From: Humidesulfovibrio sp.
GTDB taxonomy: Bacteria; Desulfobacterota; Desulfovibrionia; Desulfovibrionales; Desulfovibrionaceae
DNA: 41,842 bases
Assembly (NCBI RefSeq): GCF_031082295.1
Contig: NZ_JAVHLD010000027.1
Location: 1 to 41,842 of the forward strand
Reading direction: 5' to 3'
The notes under the pieces were generated by a model. It searched no databases. It saw only the letters and a list, made by a program, of their open reading frames with translations, and was not told the origin of the DNA. The position numbers and the translations under genes are program-made. Every line of letters starts with the position of its first letter. Position 1 is the stretch's first letter. Shown one piece after another: positions 15,088-23,163 of the stretch.

Positions 15088-17505
15088 CTAGCGCTCGGGC
15101 ATGCGGCTGATGGCTTCCCCGGCGTGGGCGTGCTCAAGAGGCCGGGAGAAGTAGAAGCCCTGCACGCATTCGCAGCCGAGCTTGTGCAGCATGGACGCCT
15201 GTCCGACCTCCTCGACGCCCTCGGCCACCACGTTCAGGCCCAGGCTGTGGGCCAGGGCCACGATGGCCCGCACGATCTCGTGGTTTTCCGGGTCGAGCCC
15301 CAGGCGGCCCACGAAGCTGCGGTCCACCTTGAGGGTGTCCACCGGGAAGCGCTGCAGGTAGGAGAGCGACGAGTAGCCGGTGCCGAAGTCGTCGATGCTG
15401 ATCTGCACGCCCAGGGCTTTCAGCCGGTGGAGCATGACCAGGGCGCTTTCGGCGTTGACCATGATGTTGGATTCGGTGATCTCAAGCTTGAGCTTGTCCG
15501 GCGGAAGCCCCGTGGACTCCAGGATGCCCGCCACCTGCTCCACAAGGGAGAACTGCATGAACTGTTTGTTGGACAGGTTCACGGCCATGAACAGCCTGCG
15601 AGCGGAAGGATCGTTGGCGCGCCAGCCTGCCAGGTCCTTGCAGGCGCGTTCCAGCACAAGCCGCCCCAGGTCGAGGATGATGCCGGTCTCCTCGGCCAGG
15701 GTGATGAACGAGCCCGGCCCCACAAGCCCGCGCTCGGGGTGCTGCCAGCGCACCAGCGCCTCGAAGCCCACCATGTCCGTGCTGGCGAGGTCCCAGATGG
15801 GCTGGTAGTGCACCACAAACTCGTCGCGCTCCAGCGCCTGGCGCATTTCCTGCTCCAGGCTCATGCGCTCCTGGGCGTGCAGCAGCATGCGCGGCGTGAA
15901 GACCTTGAACCGGCCACGGCCGCTGGCCTTGACGAAGTGCAGGGCGATGGTCGCGCTCTGGAGGAGTTCCTCCGCCCGGTCAAAGGTGTTGGGCGAAAGC
16001 ACGATGCCGAAGCTGGCCGAGGTCTGCACCTCGCGCCCCTCGATCTCCATCGGCTCCATTATGGCCTGGCGCAAGCGCTTGATGATGCGTATGGCCTCGC
16101 CCGGGGTGGCCAGCTCCTCCAGGAGCAGGATGAACTCGTTGCCGCCGAAGCGGGCCACGGTGTCCAGGCCGCGCAGGGTGTTCACGATGCGCCGGGCGAC
16201 GCCCTCCAGCACCTTGTCGCCAAAGGCGTGGCCAAGGCTGTCGTTGATGACCTTGAAGCGGTCCAGGTCCATGGCGACCACGGCGTAGTACACGTCGTCG
16301 CGCCGCTTGAAGCGCTCCAGCGCCTGCTGGATGCGGTCCACCGCCAGGGTGCGGTTGGCCAGGCCGGTCAGGTGGTCGTACATGGCCTGGTGCCGGAGCT
16401 TCTGCTCGAACTCCACGCGTTCGGCCTCGCGCACGTCCATGGCCAGGGCCATGTTGTCGAAGGCCTCGGCCAGCATGCCGAGCTCGCCTTCCTGGTGGCC
16501 CAGGCCGCTTCTGGCGTGCAGGTCGCCCTGGCCCAGGCGCTTGGCGGTGCCGATGAGCAGGTTCAGGCGGCGCATGATGATGAAATGTCCGAGAACCCAG
16601 GCCAGCGCAGCGGTCAGGAGGCCCACAAGGCCCGTCAGCGCGATGTTTCGCGCCAGGATGGCGCGAGCCTCGCCCAGGGCCTGGTCCTCGGGGATGCCCA
16701 CTCGGGCCAGCAAAAACGCGGGGTCGTCCTTGTCGCGGCGCACGCGCTTCATGGCGTAGAGCCTGCGGATGCCGTCGGCCCCGGTGCCCACGGTGAGGCC
16801 TTCCTCGCCCAGGCTGATCAGGTTCTCCCAGAGGCCTAAGGATTCCTGCTGGCCGGTCCACCTGCTGGGGTCCGGGTAGCGGAACAGGCGCACCCCGCGC
16901 GAGTCGGACAGGGCCATGGCAGAGCCCGGCGGCAGGCCCGCGGCGTTGAAGGCCTGGGCCAGGGTGGAGAGGTCGAAGGTGGCGCCGAGCACTCCCACAA
17001 GCTTGCCTGTTTCCCCGAACACCGGATGCGCGAAATGCAGCACCGGGCGTTTGGTGGTGTAGCTGACGGCGTACTCGCCGACGGAAAATTCCTTGGTGCG
17101 CAACACGTCGCGGAAGTACTTCCGCTTGGAGACGTCGACGACGCCGCTGTAGGGGATGGAAAGGGCGAAGACGTGGGCGTTCAGGTCGATGAGGGAGAGG
17201 TTGGCGTAGCCTGGGTGAAGTTTGTGCAGCTTTGTCAAAAGCTCTGTCGAGCCTTTCTTGTCCATGCGCTTGATGGTCGGCACGTTGGAAAGGATGGTGA
17301 GCAGCACCCGGGCGTTCTCTTCCACTTGGCTCAGGTCGTCGGCCATGCCCTGGACCAGGCGGCGGGTGGCGTCCTGGGTCTTCTCTATGGCGGAACGCTG
17401 CAACTCCCGACCGCTCCACCAGACCAGGGTCAGGGCGGGGATGGTGGCGGCAAGCACGAGCAGAAGCAGGTGTGTGCGGATGGACCAGGAAAAGAATGAC
17501 TTCAT
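15088..17505 (-). CDS. Membrane GGDEF-EAL protein, probable c-di-GMP phosphodiesterase
   Basis: This 805-residue sensor has a membrane segment (about 11-30), a periplasmic double-Cache-like region (about 35-285, with KRKYFRDVL and SYTTKRPVLHFAHPVF), a second membrane segment (about 288-310) and HAMP. A GGDEF domain (about 370-540) and an EAL domain (550-800) follow. The GGDEF active site reads GGNEF (454-458), losing a metal-binding acidic residue, and the later AD-AMY-AK segment is also altered, so cyclase activity is doubtful. The RxxD inhibitory site is kept (RGLD, 445-448). The EAL residues are intact (FEALVRW, EITESN, IDDFGTGYSS, VDRSF, AEGVEE), predicting hydrolysis of c-di-GMP. AAGGAACGC precedes ATG 17505. 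Confidence 0.93.
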   Translation of the reverse strand: MKSFFSWSIRTHLLLLVLAATIPALTLVWWSGRELQRSAIEKTQDATRRLVQGMADDLSQVEENARVLLTILSNVPTIKRMDKKGSTELLTKLHKLHPGYANLSLIDLNAHVFALSIPYSGVVDVSKRKYFRDVLRTKEFSVGEYAVSYTTKRPVLHFAHPVFGETGKLVGVLGATFDLSTLAQAFNAAGLPPGSAMALSDSRGVRLFRYPDPSRWTGQQESLGLWENLISLGEEGLTVGTGADGIRRLYAMKRVRRDKDDPAFLLARVGIPEDQALGEARAILARNIALTGLVGLLTAALAWVLGHFIIMRRLNLLIGTAKRLGQGDLHARSGLGHQEGELGMLAEAFDNMALAMDVREAERVEFEQKLRHQAMYDHLTGLANRTLAVDRIQQALERFKRRDDVYYAVVAMDLDRFKVINDSLGHAFGDKVLEGVARRIVNTLRGLDTVARFGGNEFILLLEELATPGEAIRIIKRLRQAIMEPMEIEGREVQTSASFGIVLSPNTFDRAEELLQSATIALHFVKASGRGRFKVFTPRMLLHAQERMSLEQEMRQALERDEFVVHYQPIWDLASTDMVGFEALVRWQHPERGLVGPGSFITLAEETGIILDLGRLVLERACKDLAGWRANDPSARRLFMAVNLSNKQFMQFSLVEQVAGILESTGLPPDKLKLEITESNIMVNAESALVMLHRLKALGVQISIDDFGTGYSSLSYLQRFPVDTLKVDRSFVGRLGLDPENHEIVRAIVALAHSLGLNVVAEGVEEVGQASMLHKLGCECVQGFYFSRPLEHAHAGEAISRMPER

Positions 17506-18119
17506 GCGTTCCTTGCGTGCCCCGTCAAGTGGTTGCGTGAGCCCCTGCCGCCGAGAAATTTTCTTCTCCTATCTCTTCTTGAGCCTCGGGTCCAGCACCT
17601 GAGAGGCCGATTGGGGGCTTGTGTAATACGTAATTGTAGATTTGGTGGGTGGTATTTGTACCGCCATCGCTATTTCAGATCATTTTGATATGTATTCGAT
17701 GCTTCGGATCGGCTGCGGCCGACCCCCTGCGGCGTTGCGCCCGTTAAGAAAAATCGGCCAGGGGCAAGGCTTGCAGCGGGTGGGGACACGCCTGCGGGGG
17801 GGGCGTCCGAGCGCCCGGTGTGGGTGGCAAAGGCAGGTCCCGAGGCGTGAAAGGGGGCTTGCCCAAACCGAACTTCCTGGATAAAGAATTGCGCATCCTC
17901 TACCCCGGATGAACGCCGACATGAACGTGGGCCGACCAAAACACATCCAATTCCGCCTCCAGGCTTTTGCAGGCCGTTGGCTGGATTGGATTTTTTTGCG
18001 TCCGCCGGGAGGGGGGCAGCTGTCAGGATAAGGTCAGCGCTGAGGCCTCCGCTTTTTTGCCCGTACCCGCAGCCAATGCCGGGTGGACGGTTCGGGCAGG
18101 TGGAGCGCCGGGGCATCAC

Positions 18120-18148
18120 GTTCATGCTCGCGTCCAAGGAGCATGAAC
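18120..18148. promoter_or_regulatory. Perfect 10-base inverted repeat upstream of SLC13 gene
   Basis: GTTCATGCTC (18120-18129) and GAGCATGAAC (18139-18148) are exact reverse complements separated by 9 bases. The site lies about 150 bases before the SLC13 start and about 70 bases before the start point predicted for the sigma-54-like element. It is a good candidate for an activator or repressor site. Confidence 0.5.
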
Positions 18149-18178
18149 CTCATGCCTTGGCTGTCCGTTCCCTTTCGG

Positions 18179-18194
18179 GGGCGGGCGCCTTGCA
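18179..18194 (+). promoter_or_regulatory. Possible sigma-54 promoter for SLC13 gene
   Basis: GGGCGG at 18179 and TTGCA at 18190-18194 match the -24 GG and -12 GC elements with the required 10-base spacing. The -24 box is only a partial match (GGC retained), and GC-rich DNA can give this by chance. Confidence 0.3.
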
Positions 18195-18298
18195 GGTCTT
18201 GCCGGACGGCGCATTGTCTAGTGAGGGGATGAGACAACCGCTCGATGCGGCCCTGGCTTTGCCGCGGGCCGCAAACCTGCAACGTTCATGGAGGGGAC

Positions 18299-19783
18299 AT
18301 GCAAGACAAAATGAAACTGTACGGACTGCTGCTGGGCCCAGCACTGTTTCTCATCATCTGCTTCCTGCCGCTGCCCGAAGGACTGACGCAGCCGGCCCTG
18401 TACTGCGGCGCGGTCACGGTGCTCATGGCCACCTGGTGGATCACCGAGGCCATTCCCATTCCGGCCACCTCGCTGATTCCCATCGTCCTGTTCCCCCTGC
18501 TGCAGATCCTGCCCACCGCGAAGGTCACTCCGGCGTACTCCAACCACCTGATCTACCTGTTCATGGGCGGCTTCTTCGTGGCCGTGACCATGGAGCGCTG
18601 GAACCTGCACTACCGCATCGCCATGCACACCATCCGCCTGGTGGGCACCAGCCCCTCGCGCATCATCCTGGGCTTCATGATCGCCACGGCGTTCTTGTCC
18701 ATGTGGGTGTCCAACACGGCCACCACGGTCATGATGATGCCCATCGGCATGGCCATCATCAACGCCTGCGCCGACATCACCGGGCAGCATGAGCACAGCA
18801 AGAACCCCTTCGCCATCGGGCTCATGCTCTCCCTGGCCTACGCCGCGTCCATCGGCGGCATCGCCACGCTCATCGGCACCCCGCCGAACACCATCATGGT
18901 GGCCCAGATGGACAAGATGTACGGCCAGACCATCAACTTCGCCCAGTGGATGCTCATCGGCGTGCCCCTGGCCGCCACCTTCCTGTTCCTGAGCTGGCTG
19001 CTCATCACCAAGGTGCTCTTCCGCGTCCACGGCGACATCCTCCTGGGCAAGGGCGAAGAGCTCGTGCGCAATGAGATCGCCAAGCTCGGACCCATGAAGC
19101 GCGAGGAAAAGATCATAGCTCTCGTGTTCTTCTGCGCCGCCGTGGCCTGGGTCGTCATGGGCCTGGTGAAGATCCCCATGCTCAAGGGCGTCTCCGACGC
19201 CACAGTGGCCGTCACCGCGGCGGTGCTGCTGTTCCTCATCCCCTCTGACCTGAAGAACGGCGTGTTCCTGCTTGACTGGAAGACCGCCGTGAAGATTCCC
19301 TGGGACGTCATCCTGCTCTTCGGCGGCGGCCTGGCCCTGGCCGACGCCTTCCAGGACACCGGCCTGACCAAGTTCATCGCCGGCGGCCTGACCGACCTGA
19401 ACGGCCTGCCCATCATCATCATCCTGGGCGCCATCGTGACCCTGAACATCTTCCTGACGGAAGTGACCTCCAACACCGCCGTGGCCACCCTCATGATCCC
19501 CATCATGGGCGCCATCGCCGTGGGCATGGGCATCCACCCCTTCGGACCCATCATGGCCGCGTGCATCGCCTGCTCCTACGCCTTCATGCTGCCTGTGGCC
19601 ACGCCGCCCAACGCCGTGGTCTTCGGTTCCGGCGCGGTGACCATCCGACAAATGGCCAAGACCGGCCTGTGGCTGAACATCATGGGCATCTTCCAGATCA
19701 CGCTCATCGTGTACTACCTGGCCCCCATCGTGCTCGGCATCGACCTGACCGTGCTGCCCGACTGGGCCATCCCCAAGAAGTAG
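18299..19783 (+). CDS. SLC13/DASS family sodium:anion symporter
   Basis: This 494-residue membrane protein has about 11-12 predicted helices. It carries the two Ser-Asn-Thr substrate/sodium motifs of the divalent anion:sodium symporter family: MWVSNTATTVMMMPIG near residue 140 and EVTSNTAVATLMIPIMG near 390. ITEAIPIPAT and GTPPNTI are also family-typical. Members import C4-dicarboxylates, citrate or, in some lineages, sulfate; carboxylate is the more usual role for this motif set, but I cannot decide. A GGAGGGG site sits before ATG 18299. It stands alone, followed by a GC hairpin at 19831-19864 and then an independent ABC transporter operon. Confidence 0.92.
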   Translation: MQDKMKLYGLLLGPALFLIICFLPLPEGLTQPALYCGAVTVLMATWWITEAIPIPATSLIPIVLFPLLQILPTAKVTPAYSNHLIYLFMGGFFVAVTMERWNLHYRIAMHTIRLVGTSPSRIILGFMIATAFLSMWVSNTATTVMMMPIGMAIINACADITGQHEHSKNPFAIGLMLSLAYAASIGGIATLIGTPPNTIMVAQMDKMYGQTINFAQWMLIGVPLAATFLFLSWLLITKVLFRVHGDILLGKGEELVRNEIAKLGPMKREEKIIALVFFCAAVAWVVMGLVKIPMLKGVSDATVAVTAAVLLFLIPSDLKNGVFLLDWKTAVKIPWDVILLFGGGLALADAFQDTGLTKFIAGGLTDLNGLPIIIILGAIVTLNIFLTEVTSNTAVATLMIPIMGAIAVGMGIHPFGPIMAACIACSYAFMLPVATPPNAVVFGSGAVTIRQMAKTGLWLNIMGIFQITLIVYYLAPIVLGIDLTVLPDWAIPKK

Positions 19784-19830
19784 AGCCTTTGCGGAGTCCC
19801 CCGCGCCACGCCCCCGGCCGGAAACGGTCA

Positions 19831-19864
19831 GGGGGCTGGCCTGGGGACAGGGGGCCCAGCCCCC
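19831..19864 (+). terminator. GC-rich hairpin after SLC13 gene
   Basis: GGGGGCTGG (19831-19839) pairs exactly with CCAGCCCCC (19856-19864). No T-run follows, so termination would be weak or factor-dependent. The rest of 19784-20022 shows no gene. Confidence 0.4.
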
Positions 19865-20022
19865 GGCCAAGGCAAGTTGACGTGAATGTGCCCCTGCCGG
19901 TTCTTGCCTGCGGGGGCGCAGTCTGTTAAGCGCCAGGATACGAAATGGCTGCTCCGGGGGCGGACCGCGCTCCGGGGAAAACTGAAACCTCAGTGTCTTG
20001 ATGAAAGAAAAGGGGACCCCGT

Positions 20023-20817
20023 ATGAAACGTCTTCTGTTTGTCGCCGCCCTGGTCATGGGCCTGGCTCTTATGGGCTGCCAGAAAGAGCCCGAGAAGGCT
20101 CCCGAGAAGGCCGCCGAAAAGCCCGCCGCCGAGGAGAAGGTCCTGGTCAACGGCATCGACGGCGGCGGCTTCCCGCCGTACGCCTTTGTGGACAAGTCCG
20201 GCAAGACCGTGGGCTTCGACGTCGAGGCCATCGAGTGGATCGGCCAGAAGATGGGCTTCAAGGTGAAGCACCAGCCCGTCGAGTGGTCCGCCATCATCCC
20301 CGCCCTTGAGGCCAAGAAGATCGACATGATCTGCTCCGGCATGAGCGCCACCGCCGAGCGCGCCCAGCGCGTCAACTTCTCCGACCCGTACTACACGGTC
20401 ACCCAGGTGCTGGTGGTGAAGGGCGACAACAAGGCCACCCTGGAGCAGATGCTCAGCACCGGCAAGAAGATCGGCGTGCAGCGCGGTACCGTTACCGCCA
20501 AGTACCTGGAGGAGCTGTCCAAGAAGCCGGGCATGAAGTTCAAGCTCGTGCAGTACGACTCCACCGACCTGTCCATGCAGGACCTGCCCATCGGCCGCAT
20601 CGACGGCTCGGGCATGGACAGCACCATCGCCAAGGAAGTCCTGAAGAAGGACGAGAAGATGAAGATCGCCGGCACGTTTGACGCCGCGCCCGAGAACTAC
20701 GGCTACGCCGTGCGCAAGGACGACGCCGAGCTGCTGAAGAAGATCAACGAAGGCCTCAAGCTGCTCATGGCCGACCCCTACTGGGCCGAGCTGAAGAAGA
20801 AGTACGACGTCGACTAG
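20023..20817 (+). CDS. Polar amino-acid ABC transporter, substrate-binding lipoprotein
   Basis: This 264-residue lipoprotein has a type II signal peptide with lipobox LALMGC (Cys19) and a Glu/Lys/Pro/Ala linker (20-40). A bacterial extracellular solute-binding family 3 domain follows, with DGGGFPPYAFVD, GFDVEAIEWIG, MSATAERAQRVNFSDPYY and a Trp-containing C-terminal helix. It captures a polar amino acid in the periplasm and passes it to the permeases encoded next. The exact ligand is not readable. An AAGGGG site precedes the ATG. A hairpin at 20841-20876, between this gene and the permease, would let the binding protein be expressed above the rest of the operon. Confidence 0.93.
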   Translation: MKRLLFVAALVMGLALMGCQKEPEKAPEKAAEKPAAEEKVLVNGIDGGGFPPYAFVDKSGKTVGFDVEAIEWIGQKMGFKVKHQPVEWSAIIPALEAKKIDMICSGMSATAERAQRVNFSDPYYTVTQVLVVKGDNKATLEQMLSTGKKIGVQRGTVTAKYLEELSKKPGMKFKLVQYDSTDLSMQDLPIGRIDGSGMDSTIAKEVLKKDEKMKIAGTFDAAPENYGYAVRKDDAELLKKINEGLKLLMADPYWAELKKKYDVD

Positions 20818-20840
20818 TTCTTAACCAGCTGGAAATCAAA

Positions 20841-20876
20841 CCGAAAGGCTCCGGGTCAAGCGCCGGGGCCTTTCGG
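20841..20876 (+). terminator. Attenuating hairpin between binding protein and permease genes
   Basis: CCGAAAGGCTCCGG (20841-20854) pairs with CCGGGGCCTTTCGG (20863-20876) with one mismatch, followed by TCGTTT. A partial terminator here is typical of ABC operons in which the binding protein is made in excess. Confidence 0.65.
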
Positions 20877-20916
20877 TCGTTTCCGGGCCTGGGCAAAGCT
20901 TCGCCAAAAGGATCCC

Positions 20917-21627
20917 ATGGATTTCACCCTCGCCTACAACGCCGCACATGAGGCGCTGCCCTACATGCTGGGCGGCGTGGTCTGGACCGTCGGGCTCATC
21001 GTGGGGGCCATGCTGCTGGGGCTTGCCTTCGGCGTGCCCCTGGCCGTGCTGCACGTGTATGGCCCCTGGCCCGTGCGCCGGGCCGTGAGCACCTACGTCT
21101 GGCTCTTCCGGGGCATCCCCATATTGGTGCAGATGTACATCTTCTATTTCGGCCTGCTGGCCTGGCTCTCGGGCCTGCCGCTGTTCGCCGGCCTCGGGCT
21201 CGACAGCCCCTTCGTGGCCGCCGTGCTGGTGCTGGGGCTCACCTCCAGCGCCTACCAGTCGCAGATCTTCCGGGGCGCCATCCAGTCGCTGCACGCGGGC
21301 CAGCTCAAGGCCGCCCGGGCGCTCGGCATGACCGACGCCCAGGCCATCCGTTCCATCATCCTGCCCCAGGCCCTGCGCCTGTCCATCCCCGGCTGGAGCA
21401 ACGAGTACTCGATCTTGCTCAAGGACTCCGCGCTGGCGTTCACCATCGGCGTCGTGGAGATCATGGCCCGCATGCGCGCCATCGCCTCCACCACGCACGA
21501 GCCGGTGAGCATGACCTTCCTGGCGGGCATCATCTTTTTCGTCCTGACCTGGGTGGGGGTGAAGGCCCTCAACATCCTGGAGAGCAGGGTGCGCATCGCG
21601 GGCTACACCCGCCAAGGAGCCGCGTAA
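20917..21627 (+). CDS. Amino-acid ABC transporter permease (HisM/GlnP type)
   Basis: This 236-residue inner-membrane permease has about five transmembrane helices. The family's N-terminal LFRGIPILVQMYIFYFGL segment and the cytoplasmic EAA loop (AARALGMTDAQAIRSIILPQ, near 130-150) that contacts the ATPase are both present. It pairs with the second permease encoded after the ATPase, so the transporter is probably a heterodimer. AAAAGGA precedes ATG 20917. The ATPase gene starts 4 bases after its stop. Confidence 0.93.
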   Translation: MDFTLAYNAAHEALPYMLGGVVWTVGLIVGAMLLGLAFGVPLAVLHVYGPWPVRRAVSTYVWLFRGIPILVQMYIFYFGLLAWLSGLPLFAGLGLDSPFVAAVLVLGLTSSAYQSQIFRGAIQSLHAGQLKAARALGMTDAQAIRSIILPQALRLSIPGWSNEYSILLKDSALAFTIGVVEIMARMRAIASTTHEPVSMTFLAGIIFFVLTWVGVKALNILESRVRIAGYTRQGAA

Positions 21628-21631
21628 AATC

Positions 21632-22429
21632 ATGGCCGTCGAATTAGAGACCACCCCCGTTCTGGAAGCGCGCGCCCTGGGCAAGACCCTGGGCGGCAAC
21701 CGTGTGCTCGACGCCGTGAGCCTGGCCCTGCCCAAGGGCTGCGTGAAGGTGCTCATCGGCCCCTCCGGCGCGGGCAAGAGCACGCTCCTGCAGTGCCTCA
21801 ATTTCCTCATCCCGCCCGACTCCGGCACCATTTCGCTGGAGGGCCGGGAGGTGAACGCCAAGAGCAAGCGCGAGCTCTGCGCGCTCCGCCAGCAGGTCGG
21901 CATGATCTTCCAGGATTTCAATCTGTTCGACCACCTGAGCGCGCTGGAGAACGTGCGCGTGGCGCTGATGAAGGTCAAGGGCATGAGCAAGCTCGACGCG
22001 GGCGAGCTGGCCCTGGCCGAGCTGGCCCGGGTGGGCCTGGCGGACAAGGCCGCGCTGTACCCGGCCAACCTCTCCGGCGGGCAGAAGCAGCGCGTGGCCA
22101 TAGCCCGCGCCCTGGCCATGGACCCCAAGGTCATGCTGCTCGACGAGCCCACCAGCGCGCTCGACCCCGAGCTCATCGGCGAGGTGCTGGCCGTCATCCG
22201 CGACCTGGCCCAGAACGGCATGACCATGATCATGGCCACCCACCAGATCAGCTTTTCCGCCAGCCTGGCCGACGAGTTCCTGTTCATGGAGAAGGGCCGC
22301 GTCATCGAGGCCGGTTCCCCGGCGGAGCTCCTGCGCCGCGACTCCGGCTCGCGCACCAAGGCCTTCTGCGCCAAGATCAGCGAGCTGACGGGCGAGGCCG
22401 ACGACATGGGCGGGGAGTGCAAGGTTTGA
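21632..22429 (+). CDS. Amino-acid ABC transporter ATP-binding protein
   Basis: This 265-residue ATPase has all the ABC motifs: Walker A GPSGAGKST (about 43-51), Q-loop FQDFNLF, signature LSGGQKQR, Walker B MLLDEPTSALD and the switch histidine in THQ. It belongs to the polar amino-acid (GlnQ/HisP-like) group. AGGAG lies 12 bases before ATG 21632, a long but usable spacing within a coupled operon. Its stop codon overlaps the likely TTG start of the second permease. Confidence 0.95.
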   Translation: MAVELETTPVLEARALGKTLGGNRVLDAVSLALPKGCVKVLIGPSGAGKSTLLQCLNFLIPPDSGTISLEGREVNAKSKRELCALRQQVGMIFQDFNLFDHLSALENVRVALMKVKGMSKLDAGELALAELARVGLADKAALYPANLSGGQKQRVAIARALAMDPKVMLLDEPTSALDPELIGEVLAVIRDLAQNGMTMIMATHQISFSASLADEFLFMEKGRVIEAGSPAELLRRDSGSRTKAFCAKISELTGEADDMGGECKV

Positions 22430-23121
22430 GCACGCCCTATCTTGAGTTCCTGCGCACGGAGCTGGCGCCGGGCCTCATGGAAGGCCTGTGGACCAGCCTC
22501 GTGGTCATCGTGCCCTCGGCCTGCCTGGGCGCGTTCATCGGCGTTGTGGCCGGGGTGCTGCGCGTGTACGGCCCCAGGCCCCTGCAGCGCCTCACCGAGG
22601 CCTACGTCTCGCTCTTTCGCGGCACGCCGCTGGTGGTGCAGGTGTTCTTCTGGTATTTCGCGCTGCCGTACATCTCCATCGGCGGGCACAGCATCGTGCT
22701 CGACGCCGTCCCGGCCTCCATCCTGGCCTTTGGCCTGTGCAGCGGGGCCTACCAGTCCGAGTACATCCGCGGGGGCCTCAACTCCATCAAGCGCGGGCAG
22801 ATTCGCGCCGCCCTGGCTCTGGGCATGACCACCCGCCAGGCGGTGCAGAGCGTGGTGCTGCCTCAGGCCTTCCGCCGTGCGCTGCCGGGTTGCGGCAACG
22901 AGATCATCTACCTCATCAAGTATTCGTCGCTGGCCTCCATCATCACCGTGAACGAGCTGACGGGCATGGCCACCACCATCGCCAAGAACTCCTGGCGCAA
23001 CATCGAGGTGTTCTGCACGCTGGGCGCGTACTACCTGGTGCTGGTGACCCTGGCCACCTGGCTGCTGCACCTGCTGGAGGACGCGCTCGGCGTGCCCGGC
23101 TTCGAGCGCCACAAGTCCTGA
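22426..23121 (+). CDS. Second amino-acid ABC transporter permease, TTG start
   Basis: This permease of about 231 residues has the same family features as the first (LFRGTPLVVQVFFWYFALP, and the EAA loop AALALGMTTRQAVQSVVLPQ). No ATG lies at the natural N-terminus. A TTG at 22426 overlaps the ATPase stop (TTGA) with GGGGAG 9 bases upstream, which implies translational coupling. Starting at ATG 22477 instead would delete 17 residues before the first helix. It completes a binding protein-permease-ATPase-permease transporter and leads within about 40 bases to the dehydrogenase gene. Confidence 0.9.
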   Translation: MSTPYLEFLRTELAPGLMEGLWTSLVVIVPSACLGAFIGVVAGVLRVYGPRPLQRLTEAYVSLFRGTPLVVQVFFWYFALPYISIGGHSIVLDAVPASILAFGLCSGAYQSEYIRGGLNSIKRGQIRAALALGMTTRQAVQSVVLPQAFRRALPGCGNEIIYLIKYSSLASIITVNELTGMATTIAKNSWRNIEVFCTLGAYYLVLVTLATWLLHLLEDALGVPGFERHKS

Positions 23122-23163
23122 CCCGCCAGTTCGTTGAGAGAAATGGACCCAATGGAGACGGCC

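Larger units (their letters stand above)
17506..18298. other. Long intergenic region between divergent GGDEF-EAL and SLC13 genes
   Basis: This stretch of about 790 bases holds no gene I can support. An AT-rich section (about 17620-17700) probably contains the GGDEF-EAL promoter, and includes a 7-base inverted repeat with one mismatch at 17648-17665. Towards the SLC13 side are a perfect inverted repeat (18120-18148) and a sigma-54-like element (18179-18194), listed separately. Open frames here (for example minus 17670-18137) lack ribosome sites and a recognisable product. Confidence 0.5.

Noticed and set aside
17670-18137. 155-codon minus-strand frame in the GGDEF-SLC13 intergenic region
   Set aside because: No ribosome site, no recognisable domain, Pro/Ser/Gly-biased composition.
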